The notes: generated from the letters alone by a model not told the origin. A DNA stretch of 64,000 nt from Corinectria fuckeliana (GCA_019137255.1 WPDH01000273.1:28559-92558); one strand, 5' to 3'; shown: positions 32,872-44,060, counted from the stretch's first letter. Numbers and translations: made by a program.

Positions 32872-33015
32872 GAGGCGTTGCCTCGCACGTTTCTTCCTCG
32901 ATCTTGTTATCACCACACTCGACATTGCGACTGCAGTCAGCGAACAAGTCATTCCAACGAATACACCAAGCCAAGCAACCTTCTACACACCACACCCAAA
33001 AAAAACCTCCAGCAC

Positions 33016-33559
33016 ATGTCAGCGACAATGTCCAGCGGCGGCGGCAACACCAACACCAACAACGTCGGCGGCGGCTCTGCCCCCACCAGCGGCGGCTCTG
33101 CTACCAACGGCGGTCCTGCGACCAACGGGGGCTCTACTACCAACGGGGGCTCTACTAGCGGCGGCTCTGCTCCTGGCGGGGGTTCTGGCGGGGCCTCGGG
33201 TAAGAAACCCGTGTGCCTGTTCATAGCTACCGGCAAGGGGATGGTTGCAAGGGGGGCGTAGGATTTAGCCTACCCTTCCCGCCTTTGGGGGTTCACCCAG
33301 CAGGGACCAGCACCAGCCCCACCCGCGAACAGAACCTGCGCGCCCTCAACGCGGCCATCGTCGCGGCGAACCTTGACAGCACCGGGCTTCTTTAAAAAGT
33401 GCGAAAGCTAGCTACGTTTCTCCTTTGCATCAAACAGGGACCAAAACCAACCCCAGCGGCGGAATCAAGGTGCCGAGCCAGAAGGTCCAGGACGGGGTCA
33501 TGCGCGCCATGGGCAGGGCAATCGTGGAGACGGCGCCAACGGATCCCAAGCTTCTGTAA
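33016..33559 (+). CDS. Small Gly/Ser-rich protein with two possible last exons
   Basis: Exon 1 (33016-33199) encodes MSATMSSGGGNTNTNN followed by Gly/Ser/Thr-rich repeats (GGSATNGGPATNGGSTTNGG). A GTAAGA donor at 33200 can join either of two exons in the same phase. Exon 2a (33304-33395) gives GTSTSPTREQNLRALNAAIV to a TAA; its acceptor is a CAGCAG tandem that may vary by one codon. Exon 2b (33438-33559) gives GTKTNPSGGIKVPSQKVQDG and ends TDPKLL-TAA. Both exons begin GGACCA(G/A)(C/A)ACCA(G/A)CCCC, as if one exon were duplicated. The protein would be about 92-102 residues, disordered at first with a short helical end. Start chosen from the TATA box position. No known domain. Confidence 0.55.
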
Positions 33560-33653
33560 TTTCCCGAGACTAGTACCTCCGTAGGCTACTAGTAATTAAG
33601 CATCGTCCTCGCGCCCCAACTCAGTCCCCACACCGACGCCTCGTAGTGCCACT

Positions 33654-33892
33654 TTAGTGACGGAAAAAGGCCTTGACCGCAGCGCAGAACCGTGCAATCT
33701 ACAGTGGTTAGTCAACAGATCAGTCAAAAGGTGAGGGACACGTACACGACTCTTTTGTTGGGCCTTGCAGTAAGCGCATTGCGTCGCCTTCGGTCGACCA
33801 CACTTGGCGCAAACGGGTGGGGGGGGAGGGGGGGGGCCGCCCATAAACGGGTAAAGGGCCATTGACGGTGTCCGGTCATACATTCGCGCCAT
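33654..33892 (-). CDS. 63-residue protein with a CX2C-X7-CX2C zinc-type motif, two exons
   Basis: Exons on the minus strand: 33892-33746 and 33698-33654; intron 47 nt with GTACGT, GACTAACC and TGTAG, phase 0. The product starts MARMYDRTPSMALYPFMGG, has seven prolines, then VCAKCGRPKATQCAYCKAQQ, and ends ARFCAAVKAFFRH. Two CxxC pairs spaced by seven residues would suit a small zinc ribbon or knuckle. The clean intron that restores a short, sensible C-terminus is the main support. The partner or function is unknown. Its 3' end faces the 3' end of the Gly/Ser-rich gene less than 100 bp away, so the two are convergent. Confidence 0.6.
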
Positions 33893-34726
33893 CTTTCAAC
33901 CGCGATGATACAATGTCAAGAGTTGGTCTGGCGTGGATGGGAGTATTGAAGACTTGGCCGGCGTGCTGTCGTAATTTGATGAGAATCGTGTGAGAAATTG
34001 TTCTTGGAACTTGACAGCGTTGGTTTGAAGACGGTTGATTAGGATGGTTGCGGCTTGTTAAGAAGTCACGGTTGGGTTAGGACAGAAGAGACACAGGAAG
34101 CTGGCAAAAGACAAGTCAATATAAATCGGCTAGCGCGTGCACAGGCACCTCACGGATCCAGACAGCAAGGGACAGCTGCTGAGGCCCGGCAGGTTCGAGC
34201 AACGGCAAGAGCAGGTCGGGGCTTCCCTGGGGGGACCTGAGGGTTGAGGCCACCACAAGCCACAACTTTTGGCACATGACGGCAACCACAATTTGACGCG
34301 GCCGCAAAAATTGAATCAATGACGGTCAGCATTTTGAGTCGTCTACCTATCCTGATGCTGCAACTGAATGGAATGTCAGTTGGCAAAGTCAAACGGTTAG
34401 GCTGGGATGGGACGTAGGTTAACGAGAGATTCGGAAGTCGTTGCCGTAACTCCGTAGACGATGCTTGTTTCTGCCTACCTGGGTAAGCAAGTTGGACTAT
34501 ACGGATATGCTGTTCCGAACGCCCCTACAACGCACCAGGACGTTGAGGGTGAGCGAGATGCTCCGAGACGATTGCTTGCTCGCTGGTCGCGTGGATTTGG
34601 ATGTCTGCGGTGCGCGTCGGTCGATGTGTACCCGAGTAGAATTCCGTTCTAGACAAAAGACAGCTGCCTCATTGTTCCTTACAGAAGAATGATGAACCTG
34701 CACGAACGAAGGGGAGACAAGACCTG
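33893..34726. other. Stretch without a supported gene
   Basis: No gene, RNA or repeat recognised; open frames are short and overlapping. It would contain the upstream region of the small zinc-motif gene. Confidence 0.4.
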
Positions 34727-34976
34727 ATAGAGGTAATGGGAGGCGGGCAGGCAGCGACTTACAGTACTCCTATATTAAGTCGCAACAACTAGTCAAGGTT
34801 TTTACTCTAACGATCCATCTAGGTATCCCTGTGTAGACCTGTTGTGAGGCCTGTTAGAAAGTATGGGAGGCAGATAGGCAGGGACTTACAGTACTCTCAT
34901 ATCAAGTCGCAACATCTGGTCAAGCTGCTTGCCATCCAACGACCCATCTGGGCACCACTGTTTAGACCTGTCGTTG
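34727..34976 (+). repeat. Duplication of about 120 bp at the 3' end of the next gene
   Basis: 34727-34848 and 34855-34976 share GGGAGGC, ACTTACAGTACTC, AAGTCGCAACA and GTTTAGACCTGT/GTGTAGACCTGT. The inner copy includes the last codons and stop of the gene at 34897-36742; the outer copy has diverged, largely by transitions. Confidence 0.75.
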
Positions 34977-36742
34977 AGCGCCCATCTCCCTCTGGATGGA
35001 CACTCTCGTCGTCGGAATCGAAATCGTCAATCCACTCGTGACGATAAATGTCTCGCTCCGCCGTGGTGAGCCCATTCATCTCTCGCATCCAGGTGAATAT
35101 GTTGCGCGTAACTCCCTCGGAAAGATCCGTCTCTCGGTCCAACCAACCATAGTCCACTTCAACTGCTGCGTCCTCATCCTGCGGGTCATGGACAATGTAA
35201 TCCTTGGACGCTGCAGATATGGGTCCTGTTGTCTGTATGTCCTCCCTGCCCCCCGCGCAATTCCACGACAGAGACAAGAACTGGAGGCCATGATTGCCGG
35301 GACAACGTGCGTGAAGCTGTACACCAAGGTCGGCGTCCCTGATATCCGTGTCTCCCGGGGGAGGATACGGGTATATTGGGGGCTCTCGGGGCGGTTCTTG
35401 GGTCTGAAACATCAATCGGCACTCGTCAGCTCGGGAAATGGACCTTGCGTCGTGGTGTACCGGAGCCACCGGTTCCTGGATAAAGGACAAAAGGGTACCG
35501 GTCCATGCCGCCTCGTGAAGCTCGATCCTGTTAAAGATAAGAAGGCTGGCTGTGCTCCGTAGAAAGTCATTGTGCGCGCCCGTGATGATGCCTCCAAGCC
35601 AGAGGTACGCAATATGAGGACTCCGATGGAAGAACATGCGAGCCAGGACGTGAAGCTTCTCGGTTCCTTTCGATTGCAGCACGGCCATGGTGTCTTGCAC
35701 CCATGCACCACAGGCGTTGGCAGGTACGCCAGACTCGTAAAAGACGCTGCTCAGAACGGCCTTCATACCGCGACTGTTGGCGCTTAGGGTCACGAGCCTG
35801 TCGAATTGGCGTAGGTGGCGTTCCTCGAAAAGTAAAGGTTCGGGTGCTCGCTTGTCTGCCGATTGCCTGCAGAGTCCTGGGGGTGCATGAAGCAGGACTT
35901 TTCTGTTGTCAAGTTTGGCTAGGGGGAGAGATAGTGCGGCGGCCAGTGCTGCCCTGCTCTGCGAGTCGGCGCCGTGGAGGAAGGAATACTGCTCAATGTA
36001 ATTCAATGCCGCTTCAAAGGATGCCGGGGTCGATGAGTGGGCATCCGCATTGCTCAAGGAACCAGTTAGGAAGATGTTCGTGTTGTCAAACATCTTTGTA
36101 ACACTCCAAGGCGAAAGAAGTCGCCATCGCTCATGGGGTATGGCTGCCTTCCAACCCTCCCCCGGTGCAAGCACAGCTTGCCACCAAAGAGCTTCCTCGC
36201 CGGCCGTGTTTCCCAGATCGACCACCATAGCAGCGTCGCCGGAGACTGCATGGGCTGTCCAAGGGGCCTGGCTCGTGGTGTATTCCAGCGGAGATGCTCG
36301 GGGGATCACCTCGGCCCACCGGGCGGACAGGGCGTATGCCCAAGCGAACATCAGGACCACGAGATGGCCGTCGTCGTTGCCAAACCACTCGAAGAGCGAT
36401 AGATGCGGGTTATCTGCAAGGACGGTTGATGTCGGCCGCCCGATTGTTGCCACCATCTGGAAGGTCTGCTCGAAGGCAGGGATATCGCAGTGACCTTCAG
36501 AGGATAGCCAGGTGGATTTTGCAGTCACAAGCCCGGATTCGTCTGGTTCCAGACCGACAGGAAAATGAGGATGCTGAAGGGGAAAGATGCTCCCATTCGA
36601 GGCATGTTGATGGGAGGGTGCAATCGCCAGCAGCGCGCGCCCATAACCCGTACCAAGTCCGGTAGCCGTGTTCGTAAAATGCTTTGAACGTGTGGTCGGT
36701 AGGTCGGAGAGCGTCTTCTAGCCCGGCAAGATTCATGGCCAT
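34897..36742 (-). pseudogene. Large hypothetical protein gene with an apparent 5' frameshift
   Basis: One minus-strand frame is open for more than 540 codons (from at least 36528 to TGA 34899-34897) and reads well throughout, for example EGHCDIPAFEQTFQMVATIG, SLFEWFGNDDGHLVVLMFAW and WVQDTMAVLQSKGTEKLHVL. The same frame remains protein-like upstream (GYGRALLAIAPSHQHASNG, FPLQHPHFPVGLEPDESGLV) but has no ATG. The only ATG (36742, MAMNLAGLEDALRPTDHTFK then AFYEHGYRT) is in another frame. A single-base indel near 36650-36670 would join them; I found no intron that does. A hexanucleotide repeat directly upstream of the ATG displaces any promoter. The family is one of the large fungal uncharacterised groups. 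It may still be expressed from a start I cannot see. Confidence 0.55.
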
Positions 36743-36756
36743 GGCGGCGCCTTGGA

Positions 36757-36762
36757 GGGCGA

Positions 36763-36798
<36 letters not shown>

Positions 36799-36897
36799 AG
36801 GCGAGGGCGAAGGCGAGGGCGAAGGCGAGGGCGAAGGCGAGGGCGAAGGCGAGGGCGAGGGCGAGGGCGAAGGCGAAGGCGAAGGCGAAGGCGAAGG
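36757..36897 (+). repeat. GGCGAN hexanucleotide repeat
   Basis: About 23 units of GGCGAC, GGCGAG or GGCGAA. It opens long Ser-Pro or Ala-Lys/Arg frames on both strands that are not genes. Confidence 0.95.
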
Positions 36898-37138
36898 TGG
36901 GTGGCAGACCTGGCAGCAGGAATTACTTTGAACTTTTCGCTGCCCGACCAGGTCTGGGTCGATGCTGCCTGAATTCACGTCCTGCCCAGAACGCCCCACC
37001 TTGAATCGTCGAGTGCGACCGGGGAAAGCGATACTCGACAAGTGTGCAGTGCCCGCAGTGAGCGGTCCATGCCCGTAAAATGTGCTGTGCCGTGCCCATG
37101 TCGTACAGCATGCCGTGTCGTGCAGTCTGTGTGTGCTA

Positions 37139-37182
37139 CCGCCCACCCACATGGCCGTGGACGGTCACAGAAGTGAGTGACC
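37139..37182 (+). repeat. Dispersed CTTGGCCGTGAGTGGTC repeat, member 3
   Basis: CGCCCACCCACATGGCCGTG followed by GACGGTCACAGAAGTGAGTG. Upstream GTGCTGTGCCGTGCCC (from about 37080) is also shared with the member at 59.3 kb, so the full repeat is at least 100 bp. Confidence 0.7.
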
Positions 37183-37289
37183 AGAGGCGCCCGCTGCAGC
37201 AGCGAATCGACCCATGTTGGACTTTGTGGTGGCCATCGAATTGCACCGGGCTCGAATGGCCTCGACTAGCATATACTATCCCGATGGAC

Positions 37290-37580
37290 ATTTGGGGTTC
37301 TGTATCGCTTAAACGGTCGCCTGGTTGTCGGTGAAGATGGCGATCTTGCCGGGGTGGCGCCAGTTGCTTGTATGTCCCCCCAGCTCTGCTGCGTACACCG
37401 TAGAAGTGTCGGAAGAGCTTCCGTCGGTGTAGATGCGGATCGGTCTGGCCTCTGTAACATCGTGCTCTTTGATGGCGTCCTCGACGGATTCATTGATGCG
37501 GACGAATGGCAGCGTCCACCACGGCGGTACAACACGTGCTTGGCGTGTCTCGAATCGCTCAAGCTGCACATTGTACTTTC
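37290..37580 (-). pseudogene. LINE RNase H domain relic
   Basis: Contains RIYTDGSSSDTSTVYAAELG and then IAIFTDNQATV. These carry the TDGS, AAEL and TDNQ boxes that hold the catalytic Asp-Glu-Asp of RNase H. The frame shifts shortly after. Confidence 0.75.
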
Positions 37581-37599
37581 GTTCCAGGATGGTTGAAAG

Positions 37600-38900
37600 T
37601 TGATCAAGGGGACTCCGTATGCTGGCCACAGGTGGGCCATCTCGTCATAAAGGGGGCTGGTCCTGATCGCATCGTGGCTAGCGCGCCCCTTTGCCGAGGA
37701 CTTGCCACACGGAGCAGCCGTAGAGCATCAAAGGTACGACCGTTGCTCTGTACACATGGCGCAGATTGATCAACCCGGTGCCCCGTGTGGAGGATGCTAG
37801 GGCTGATAGGGCTGATAGGGCTGAGGCGTTTCGTGGCTTTCTCCTCCACCTTCTCGCCGTGGTATTCCCACCGGAGCCTGGTGTCCATGTGGATGCCCAT
37901 GATGCCCATGATGGGGAGGCCTTGATTGTGGCGTGTGGCAGGCGGAGAGCGTGCGTTCTGGAGCTACATTTCACTGCCTATTGTTCGGCCTTCCGGTGGG
38001 TGCTCTTGAGGGTCTTGCAGCTGCGTTGCGCCGTCGAGCATACTGCTAGGATCGACATGTTATCCATGTTATCAAGGTAGAGTATTGTCGAGGCCGGTGA
38101 TCCCTACGGGATCCCAGTGTGGATAGGCTTCGAGGGCGCCGTGTACTCCTGCAGCTTGAGAGTGGTGCATCTGGCGCTCAGGAACGACTCTATCAAGCAT
38201 ACCATGTTCTAGCAGACCTGATGTTTCCGAGGCTGTGGAGTAGCCATACTCGCGACACATTGTCGTATGTTCCGGACACGTCGAGCAGCAGCAGGGAGGC
38301 CGCCTTGCCCTCAGACCATACTTGACATATCCGTTGGAGGAGAAGGTGCATGGTATGTTCTGCCGATGCCAGCTTCCGGCCTCTAGTATGTCGGCTCCGA
38401 AGGAGTTGGCGGGCGTCGGCCAGGTAAGCGAGCCGGTCCACGCCTGATAGCCTCCACTACCTTCCCTAACGTGTTGAGGAGGGCAGTTAACCTGCATCCC
38501 TTTGGTTATGTATAGTCGTCCTTCCCCGGCTTCTGGAGTACTACCGTCGTCGTATCCTTGAAGAGTGTCGGGCAGTAGCTCTACTGAAGCCATGCGTTGA
38601 AGAGCGTGCAGAGGTTAGGGAGAAGCATGTCGAGCATTTAGTGTAGGACGCCGTTGGTGATGCGGCATGCCGTCGACGCCGGGGGCCTTGTTTGTGGAGG
38701 CCTGAGGATTGCCTTCTCCATCTCTGACGTGGTCATGTCCGGGCATTTGATCGTCAGTGGGTGCTCCTGTCCTTCCATATCGGAGAGGTCGGCTTGGGGT
38801 GGAGGCGGGAAGAAGGACTGGCGGAGCGCCTCAGCCTTTTCTTCCCGTCGATGGGCAAGCCCTCCGTCTGGCCCGCCAGTGTCGGAGTGCATGCGGGCGA
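37600..38900 (-). pseudogene. LINE reverse transcriptase relic
   Basis: Pieces in order: REEKAEALRQSFFPPPPQAD near 38.83 kb; LLLLDVSGTYDNVSRVWLLH near 38.27 kb (the D.SGAYDNV box with Thr for Ala); LYLDNMDNMSIL near 38.07 kb, where a Y(V/A)DD catalytic box is expected but reads YLDN; HMDTRLRWEYH near 37.9 kb; and RHVYRATVVPLMLYGCSVW near 37.75 kb. Loss of the second Asp plus frameshifts means no activity. Confidence 0.75.
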
Positions 38901-39224
38901 TATGTTGTGCCTTTTTCTTTTTGGCCCAGTTGACCAGTTTCCAGAGGCCCGACTGTGATACCGTTGCCTCTTCTACCCTCCGACGATGGAGGTACCGAAT
39001 TTTTCAATGCTGTCCCCGTCCCCTAACTCTGTGACGTCGCATAGTTGGGCAAGGCGTTCCTGAACCGTCTCGAAGAGTATCGCCGGTTTCGTCTTCGCCC
39101 TAGGGGCTTTCTTATCGGGGTTGCCGGTTGCCATGTCCAATCAATAGCTAGGGCAATCGGGACGTGGTCAGAGTCGCAGTCAGGTTTCTGTCAAGCTTGC
39201 AGTGGACTACATGGGACTATTTCC

Positions 39225-39800
39225 TCATAGGCATTCGGTCAGGTCGATTGTCGATTCTCCGTCCTTCCGCCGGTGGGTCGGAGTGCCTGGTGCTGTTAGG
39301 AGATGTAGATCAAAGTCCTCTATGGTCTTGAAAAGAGGCAAGGCGCGGTCCGCATCCAGCGTGTCAGTGTGCTGCTGACCAGAGGGGTAATGCAGATTAA
39401 AGTCTCCGAGTACAATAATCCAGCTTGCCAATGGCCTCGGCGAGTGGGGAGCGTGTTCGTGCCCACTTCGTTGTAGACATTGAGACATGGGTGTTTCGGC
39501 CGGAGCACGGGTCAAGGAAATCAGAGAAACTATCTCCTTAGAAGGGCACGAAACGCTCCAGGTACCAAAGTCGATTGGTTTGCTGATATAGAAGCATGCC
39601 CTTGTGGCAGCATTGTCGAGGTAGGAGTGTATTTTGAGACGGTGGTAGGATGTGTTGATGGATGAGTTACGCCAGGGCGCCTGGATTGCTAGGATGTCGT
39701 ATTCGATGGCCCTGGAGTCCGTGAATAGACTGGCCAGGACGACCTCTTTTTGCTTTCTGACGTTGCACTGTAAGATGCGTAGCTCCTGGGTTTCCGTCAT
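39225..39800 (-). pseudogene. LINE endonuclease domain relic (start of ORF2)
   Basis: An open frame of 191 codons containing LRILQCNVRKQKEVVLASLF, DILAIQAPWRN, VLGDFNLHYPS and ESTIDL. These are the blocks of an exonuclease-endonuclease-phosphatase fold. The catalytic Glu normally in IQEPW is Ala here, so this copy was inactive even before the downstream breaks. Confidence 0.75.
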
Positions 39801-40410
39801 GAGGCCGGTGCCGTGTTGGTGCTGTTTGGTCGGGTTTCTGCTGACAGGTTCCTTGGGGCGTATTCCGATTCCGATCTCTTCCTCATGTGTTTGCGCAGCT
39901 CTGCTGCCACCGGAAGTCTTTGCCGCAGTAGACGCATATCCTCATGCACTTGGCAATCGTCAATTCGGCGTCCTATATTGGCCAATCACTATAAATGGCC
40001 TAGTGTGACGGGCACCTACATTCTCTGTACATATTCCCTCGCGCTGTACGGGTGTATGTTGTCACAGAGGTCGGATGTTGCCGTCTCTACCACGTCATGC
40101 AACCAGTCGTCTGCGTCATTCGCCAAGCTAGGCAGCCATGTGTCTGCGCCATGCATGTTGAATTCTCCCCGTATTCCTTCAAGGGGGTACGGGGCCGGAT
40201 GGGTTAGAACGACTTCTGTTGACGTTGCTTGGACGGTCTCCCCGTTCAGGCATCTTCCACTGATGGAACCACCGCGGGCAGCTGCTCCGCCGTCAGCTGC
40301 TCCGGTCCAATCATCAACTGCTGCGGGCTCTCGTTGTGTCGCTGGTGTTGCTCATTCGTCTACGACGGACGGATCGGCGGGCGTTCGTACTGTCACAGTC
40401 TCCATGGGTG

Positions 40411-41217
40411 CTAGAGGTTCTTGGGAGGCGTCTCTTGTCGGTGCCCTTCGAGTCTCTGAGTTGCTCGTCCTTTGACCTTAAGGTTCTGCGGTGGGGGCGT
40501 CTGGTGTTGTAATGACTCGGTTGATGGCGAGGTTACGCGTGTGGCGATGCATATTCCGCTTGCTGTTGTCCTTGGGGGGTTTGTTTCGGGAGAAGAGGGC
40601 CAGTAGGTGCTCTGGATCTGCTTCGCCTGCTCGACTCTGTCCATGTCTTTCTTTCTTTCTTGCTGGGCGGCGTTGCTCCGTGCTGTGTAAACATCTTTGC
40701 AAACTACACATCTAGGAGTGAAGCCTTCTACTCGTTTCTGTTGGCAGTTCTTGGTCTCATGTAACTCATCATAATAGCCGCATGTTTGAGCTGCGTTGCA
40801 TTGAGCGCCTATGTATCTATAATCGGCACGCACGGTCGTAGATTGGCAGATGTGAATTTGTGCGTCCCGTGCCATCCCGGTGTAGATGATGGCGTTGGTC
40901 ATTTCGAGGTCCTTAAACTCCACCACGATTGAGGAGGCGCGCTTGAGCTGGGATTCCCGGGTCAACCATCCGTCGAATGAGATCTCTGCGCTAGGAATGA
41001 CTGTAGTTGCCTGCAAGTATTTGCTAGATGGTTGCTTTCTAGTCCTTGATGTTGTTACTGCTCGGTGTTTGTATGCTGTGACTGTGGATTGGGTCTTGGA
41101 GGCACGCGTGCTTTGTGGGACTGGCGGCGGTATGGAGGGAGGACCTAGGCTCAGGCCCCGTTGTGATTGTGTAGTCTTTTGACTGCCCCAGATGAAGAGG
41201 ACCAAGGGCAATATCAC
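40411..41217 (-). pseudogene. LINE ORF1 (gag-like) relic
   Basis: An open frame of 268 codons. An N-terminal Pro/Ser/Thr-rich part is followed by a central SAEISFDGWLTRESQLKRAS segment and Cys-rich motifs (CNAAQTCGYYDELHETKNC, then RCVVCKDVY). These resemble degraded CCHC zinc knuckles of LINE ORF1 nucleocapsid-like proteins: Tyr stands where a Gly-His pair is expected. Confidence 0.65.
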
Positions 41218-41795
41218 CTGAACAGGACATGCGAAACGATTTCATTAGATGACATTCGTAGTATGACAAATAGTGCTCACCAGAAAACAGGGCTGTCCCG
41301 GATAAGGTTGCTTACTTTAAAACGGACGCCAGAGGGAACGAATTTGTCATGTTCTGAGAGGGGCATGCAAACACAAGCAATCCGCGGTTGGATCCGGGTC
41401 GGGATTCTTTCGAGGGTTACAGCCGACCATGACTGACAGGTATGACAAGGGATAGCCGCCGTAGACCCAAAATATACAAAAACGGTATTGCCGGTACAAA
41501 TCTTCGTCTCCATCGTAGAGAATGACGGTGAGGAGGCGGGGAGAGCTGGAGATGGAAGTGGCGAGAGTAGCACTGCTTATGCCGGCAAGATTATGCTAGC
41601 CAAGTTAGACAAATAAAATACTAATAGAGAGCGGGGGCGTTGGAGAGACAAACTCTGAAATGTACAGAAACACCAGTGAAATTCGTCAGTCGAACACATA
41701 CACGAATTCGCCTCGTAGGTCTCAGCTCGCCGTCGCCACTTGGGTCTGGCCGCGAGGAATCTCCAGAAGCCCCCGAGCGTCAACCGTAAGGCGAA

Positions 41796-42618
41796 TCAAT
41801 GTTTTCGCATCCTAGCCGGACGAAGAATGCGTGGAAGACTTGTCTGGTTGTTGCCGACGAAGCGTCTGGAGTAGTGAGGACATGGCTCAAGGGGAGTCTT
41901 TAACGCGTTGCATAGTTCTGCCACTCGAGCATATCTTTTGATCAGGCTTGTCGACGAGAGGAGGTCCCATATCATCTGTCGAATCGAGGCCGGAAGTCGA
42001 CCCAGTGTCCCCTCAAGATGCCATTTCTCCGTTATGAGGCTCATACCGGTCTCCGTACTGGTCCGAGGTGTAAATGATGGAAGTTCGCCTCGAGACCATG
42101 GGCGTCTGCAGGTGGCTACCGTGCAAAGTAGATGGAGCCTACTCGGGCAACGCTCGTTGAATAGACGGAGGCAGTCTGTGTGAACAGTCGCGCTTTCTCT
42201 CCTTGCACATTCACAGCACGGATCGTGACAAAGGACATGGCCGTCGCGCAAACTCGGCTGAAAGTAACCGTTGTCGTCGTCGGGATACTCGGTTGCGCGA
42301 ATCATCCCGTTGCCGCCCGCTATAATAGTGACTCGACGTCAGCATGAATATTGAGATGATAAATCAGGGGGTAGCCATACCTAATTGCAGAGCAATGATG
42401 TGCTCGCCAGGGCCAAACGGAGCACCACAGGCTCCGCATTGCCGGCGTAATTGAACATGAGCGCTCGTATCCATGGTCTGCTGAGGTCTGGATCTGCTGG
42501 GGTCTGAGTCTGCTGGGGGGTCTGGGTCTGCTGGGGGTCTGGGTTTGCTGGGGTCTGGATCTGCTGAGGTCTGGATCTGCTGTTGAAGGTTGATGTGGAG
42601 CTGAACTTGACTGGACAT
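41796..42618 (-). CDS. Hypothetical protein with Cys-pair motifs, two exons (253 residues)
   Basis: Exons on the minus strand: 42618-42381 and 42319-41796; intron 61 nt, GTATGG to TATAG, phase 1. The N-terminus MSSQVQLHINLQQQIQTSAD runs into a DPDPSKPRPPADPDP repeat encoded by a CTGCTGGGGTCTGGGT minisatellite (about 42475-42590). Then come CGACGAPFGPGEHIIALQL and, after the intron, DDDNGYFQP, VLCHDPCCECARRESATVH and a helical C-terminus. The CxxC and CCxC pairs suggest a zinc-binding fold. F-box-like LGRLPASIRQMIWDLLSST at about residues 186-204 is worth noting. The C-terminus (PARMRKH) is abrupt and downstream sequence reads partly coding in another frame, so the gene may be truncated. Confidence 0.6.
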
Positions 42619-43532
42619 GCTGAGATATTCGTACTTGCTTTCAGCCGCTACTAGCAATTATGCAGTTATGCCCTGTTAGCGGGGCCCGGCGATCAGCCGC
42701 GACGCCCCACTTGACCATTTTCCGAGGGCATCGCGGGGTAGACAGCGTACCTCAATATGCAGGTGCAGAATCGTATGAATGTGAACGGGAATGAGGCGCA
42801 CCAGAATTTAGTTGTTTGGCCACCTTCAGTTCTAACGGTCATATCCGTCAAAAAGGGGCGCCAATTTAGCTGCGGCCCTATCAAAGGCCATGAACGAGGG
42901 CGGCTTCCGAGCGCCACAGCGCCACATGCGTTGCTGCCTGGACATCATTTGGCTGCTGCTGGTGGGTGACCACCTGTTATGAGAGATATCTATGACGTGT
43001 CCAAGTGTAGGGTGCCTTACTTTTGGTGTAGCGGACGTTGAAGTCTAGCGGTCATTGAAGTCTAGCGGTCATTAACAGCTGCCGGACCCACGCAAGCGGG
43101 TGAAAAACACTCCCTGTGCTTACACCAAGATTGTGTGGGGAGACCAGCGGTGAATTTTTGCACCCGCTTGCCACGACGTTAGTACCCCACACCACTAGGA
43201 TCGGGCCTGTTAGTAGGTACTTCGGCTACAGGCCATTTCTCACCTGATCGTAAGTACTCTTAGGTACTTCTCTCTCATTGGCTCACATCCCTGCAAGCTT
43301 GCGAGCCAGGACACCAGCCAGACCACCAGCCCAGACCACATTGGTGCAAAACTCCAGGGTAGGCTGCCGAGCCCGAAGTCCGGGATTTACATAGTGGCTG
43401 CAACCAAGAATAAATCAATCAATCAACCTGGTGTTAGGCGGTCGAGTAAAATCTCTCCTTTTCTCCTTGACATCAGCCAATTCGACCCGTCTCTTTCCCA
43501 TTGCCGCTGTCGTTACTTGCCTCTTGCTTGCC
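42619..43532. other. Stretch without a supported gene
   Basis: Contains a 17-bp duplication, GAAGTCTAGCGGTCATT, twice at about 43040-43075. No other structure seen. Confidence 0.45.
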
Positions 43533-44060
43533 ATGTCGATCGAATCATGTCCCGTTAAGGAATACACACACAAGATCAACGACAGGTCCTGGGTCATTGG
43601 GGGAGAATCCTTCTTTCGCGCCAACCATCGCCGCCTTTGTCTGGCACGTTCTGGATGATGGCACCGGCTCGTTCTACACCATAACCGATGCTCCTCACCT
43701 GCCACCTGAATCTCGTCCGCTACCTGCCGCGAGCCACTTCGAGAAGGTCTACGATGTGGGCGACGCATTTGCAGTCCGGATGATAGGCGAGGCCTTCTTG
43801 AAAGTACGACTCCTGGACCAGCGGATCCCGCCACGCAACACGAGAGCACGTCACGTTGAGCCGCCTGAGAAACCGGTCCCTTAGCTTTTTTCTTCCCGAC
43901 GTTCACCACCACGCCGAATTCGATGGGCGGCACTACCTCTTCCTAAGCAAGATACACGGCGAGACCCTGGGTCAAGCTTGGACTAAGATGGGGGAGGAGG
44001 CGAAGCAAAGCTGCGTCTCGCAAGTGGTTCTGCTTTTCGAGTGGATTGGACATTCCTAGC
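43533..44060 (+). pseudogene. APH/choline-kinase-like phosphotransferase relic (N-lobe)
   Basis: From ATG 43533 (MSIESCPVKEYTHKINDRSW) the coding sense jumps frame near 43.65 kb to GTGSFYTITDAPHLPPESRP and VYDVGDAFAVRMIGEAFLKV, and again near 43.84 kb to EHVTLSRLRNRSL, AEFDGRHYLFLSKIHGETLG and QSCVSQVV. This order (ATP-lobe Lys in FLKV, then a hinge-like LFLSKIHGETL) fits the N-terminal half of fungal aminoglycoside-phosphotransferase-like proteins. The catalytic half is missing: the frame ends at 44060 (FEWIGHS). Two frameshifts plus truncation make it a pseudogene. Confidence 0.55.

Larger units (their letters stand above)
37270..41230 (-). mobile_element. Decayed non-LTR retrotransposon (LINE with RNase H)
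   Basis: Reading the minus strand from 41.2 to 37.3 kb gives the full order of a Tad/I-like fungal LINE: a gag-like ORF1 with Cys-rich zinc knuckles, a second ORF with an APE-type endonuclease, reverse transcriptase, and an RNase H domain. Each domain is in pieces separated by stops and frame changes. No poly(A) tail or target duplication could be identified. Many stops are TAG or TGA consistent with C-to-T change. The element lies between the frameshifted gene at 35-36.7 kb and the gene at 41.8-42.6 kb. Confidence 0.8.

Noticed and set aside
36733..37152. Minus-strand frame with a long Pro-Ser repeat and plus-strand Ala-Lys frame
   Set aside because: Both are created by the GGCGAN hexanucleotide repeat and have no unique protein-like sequence around it.
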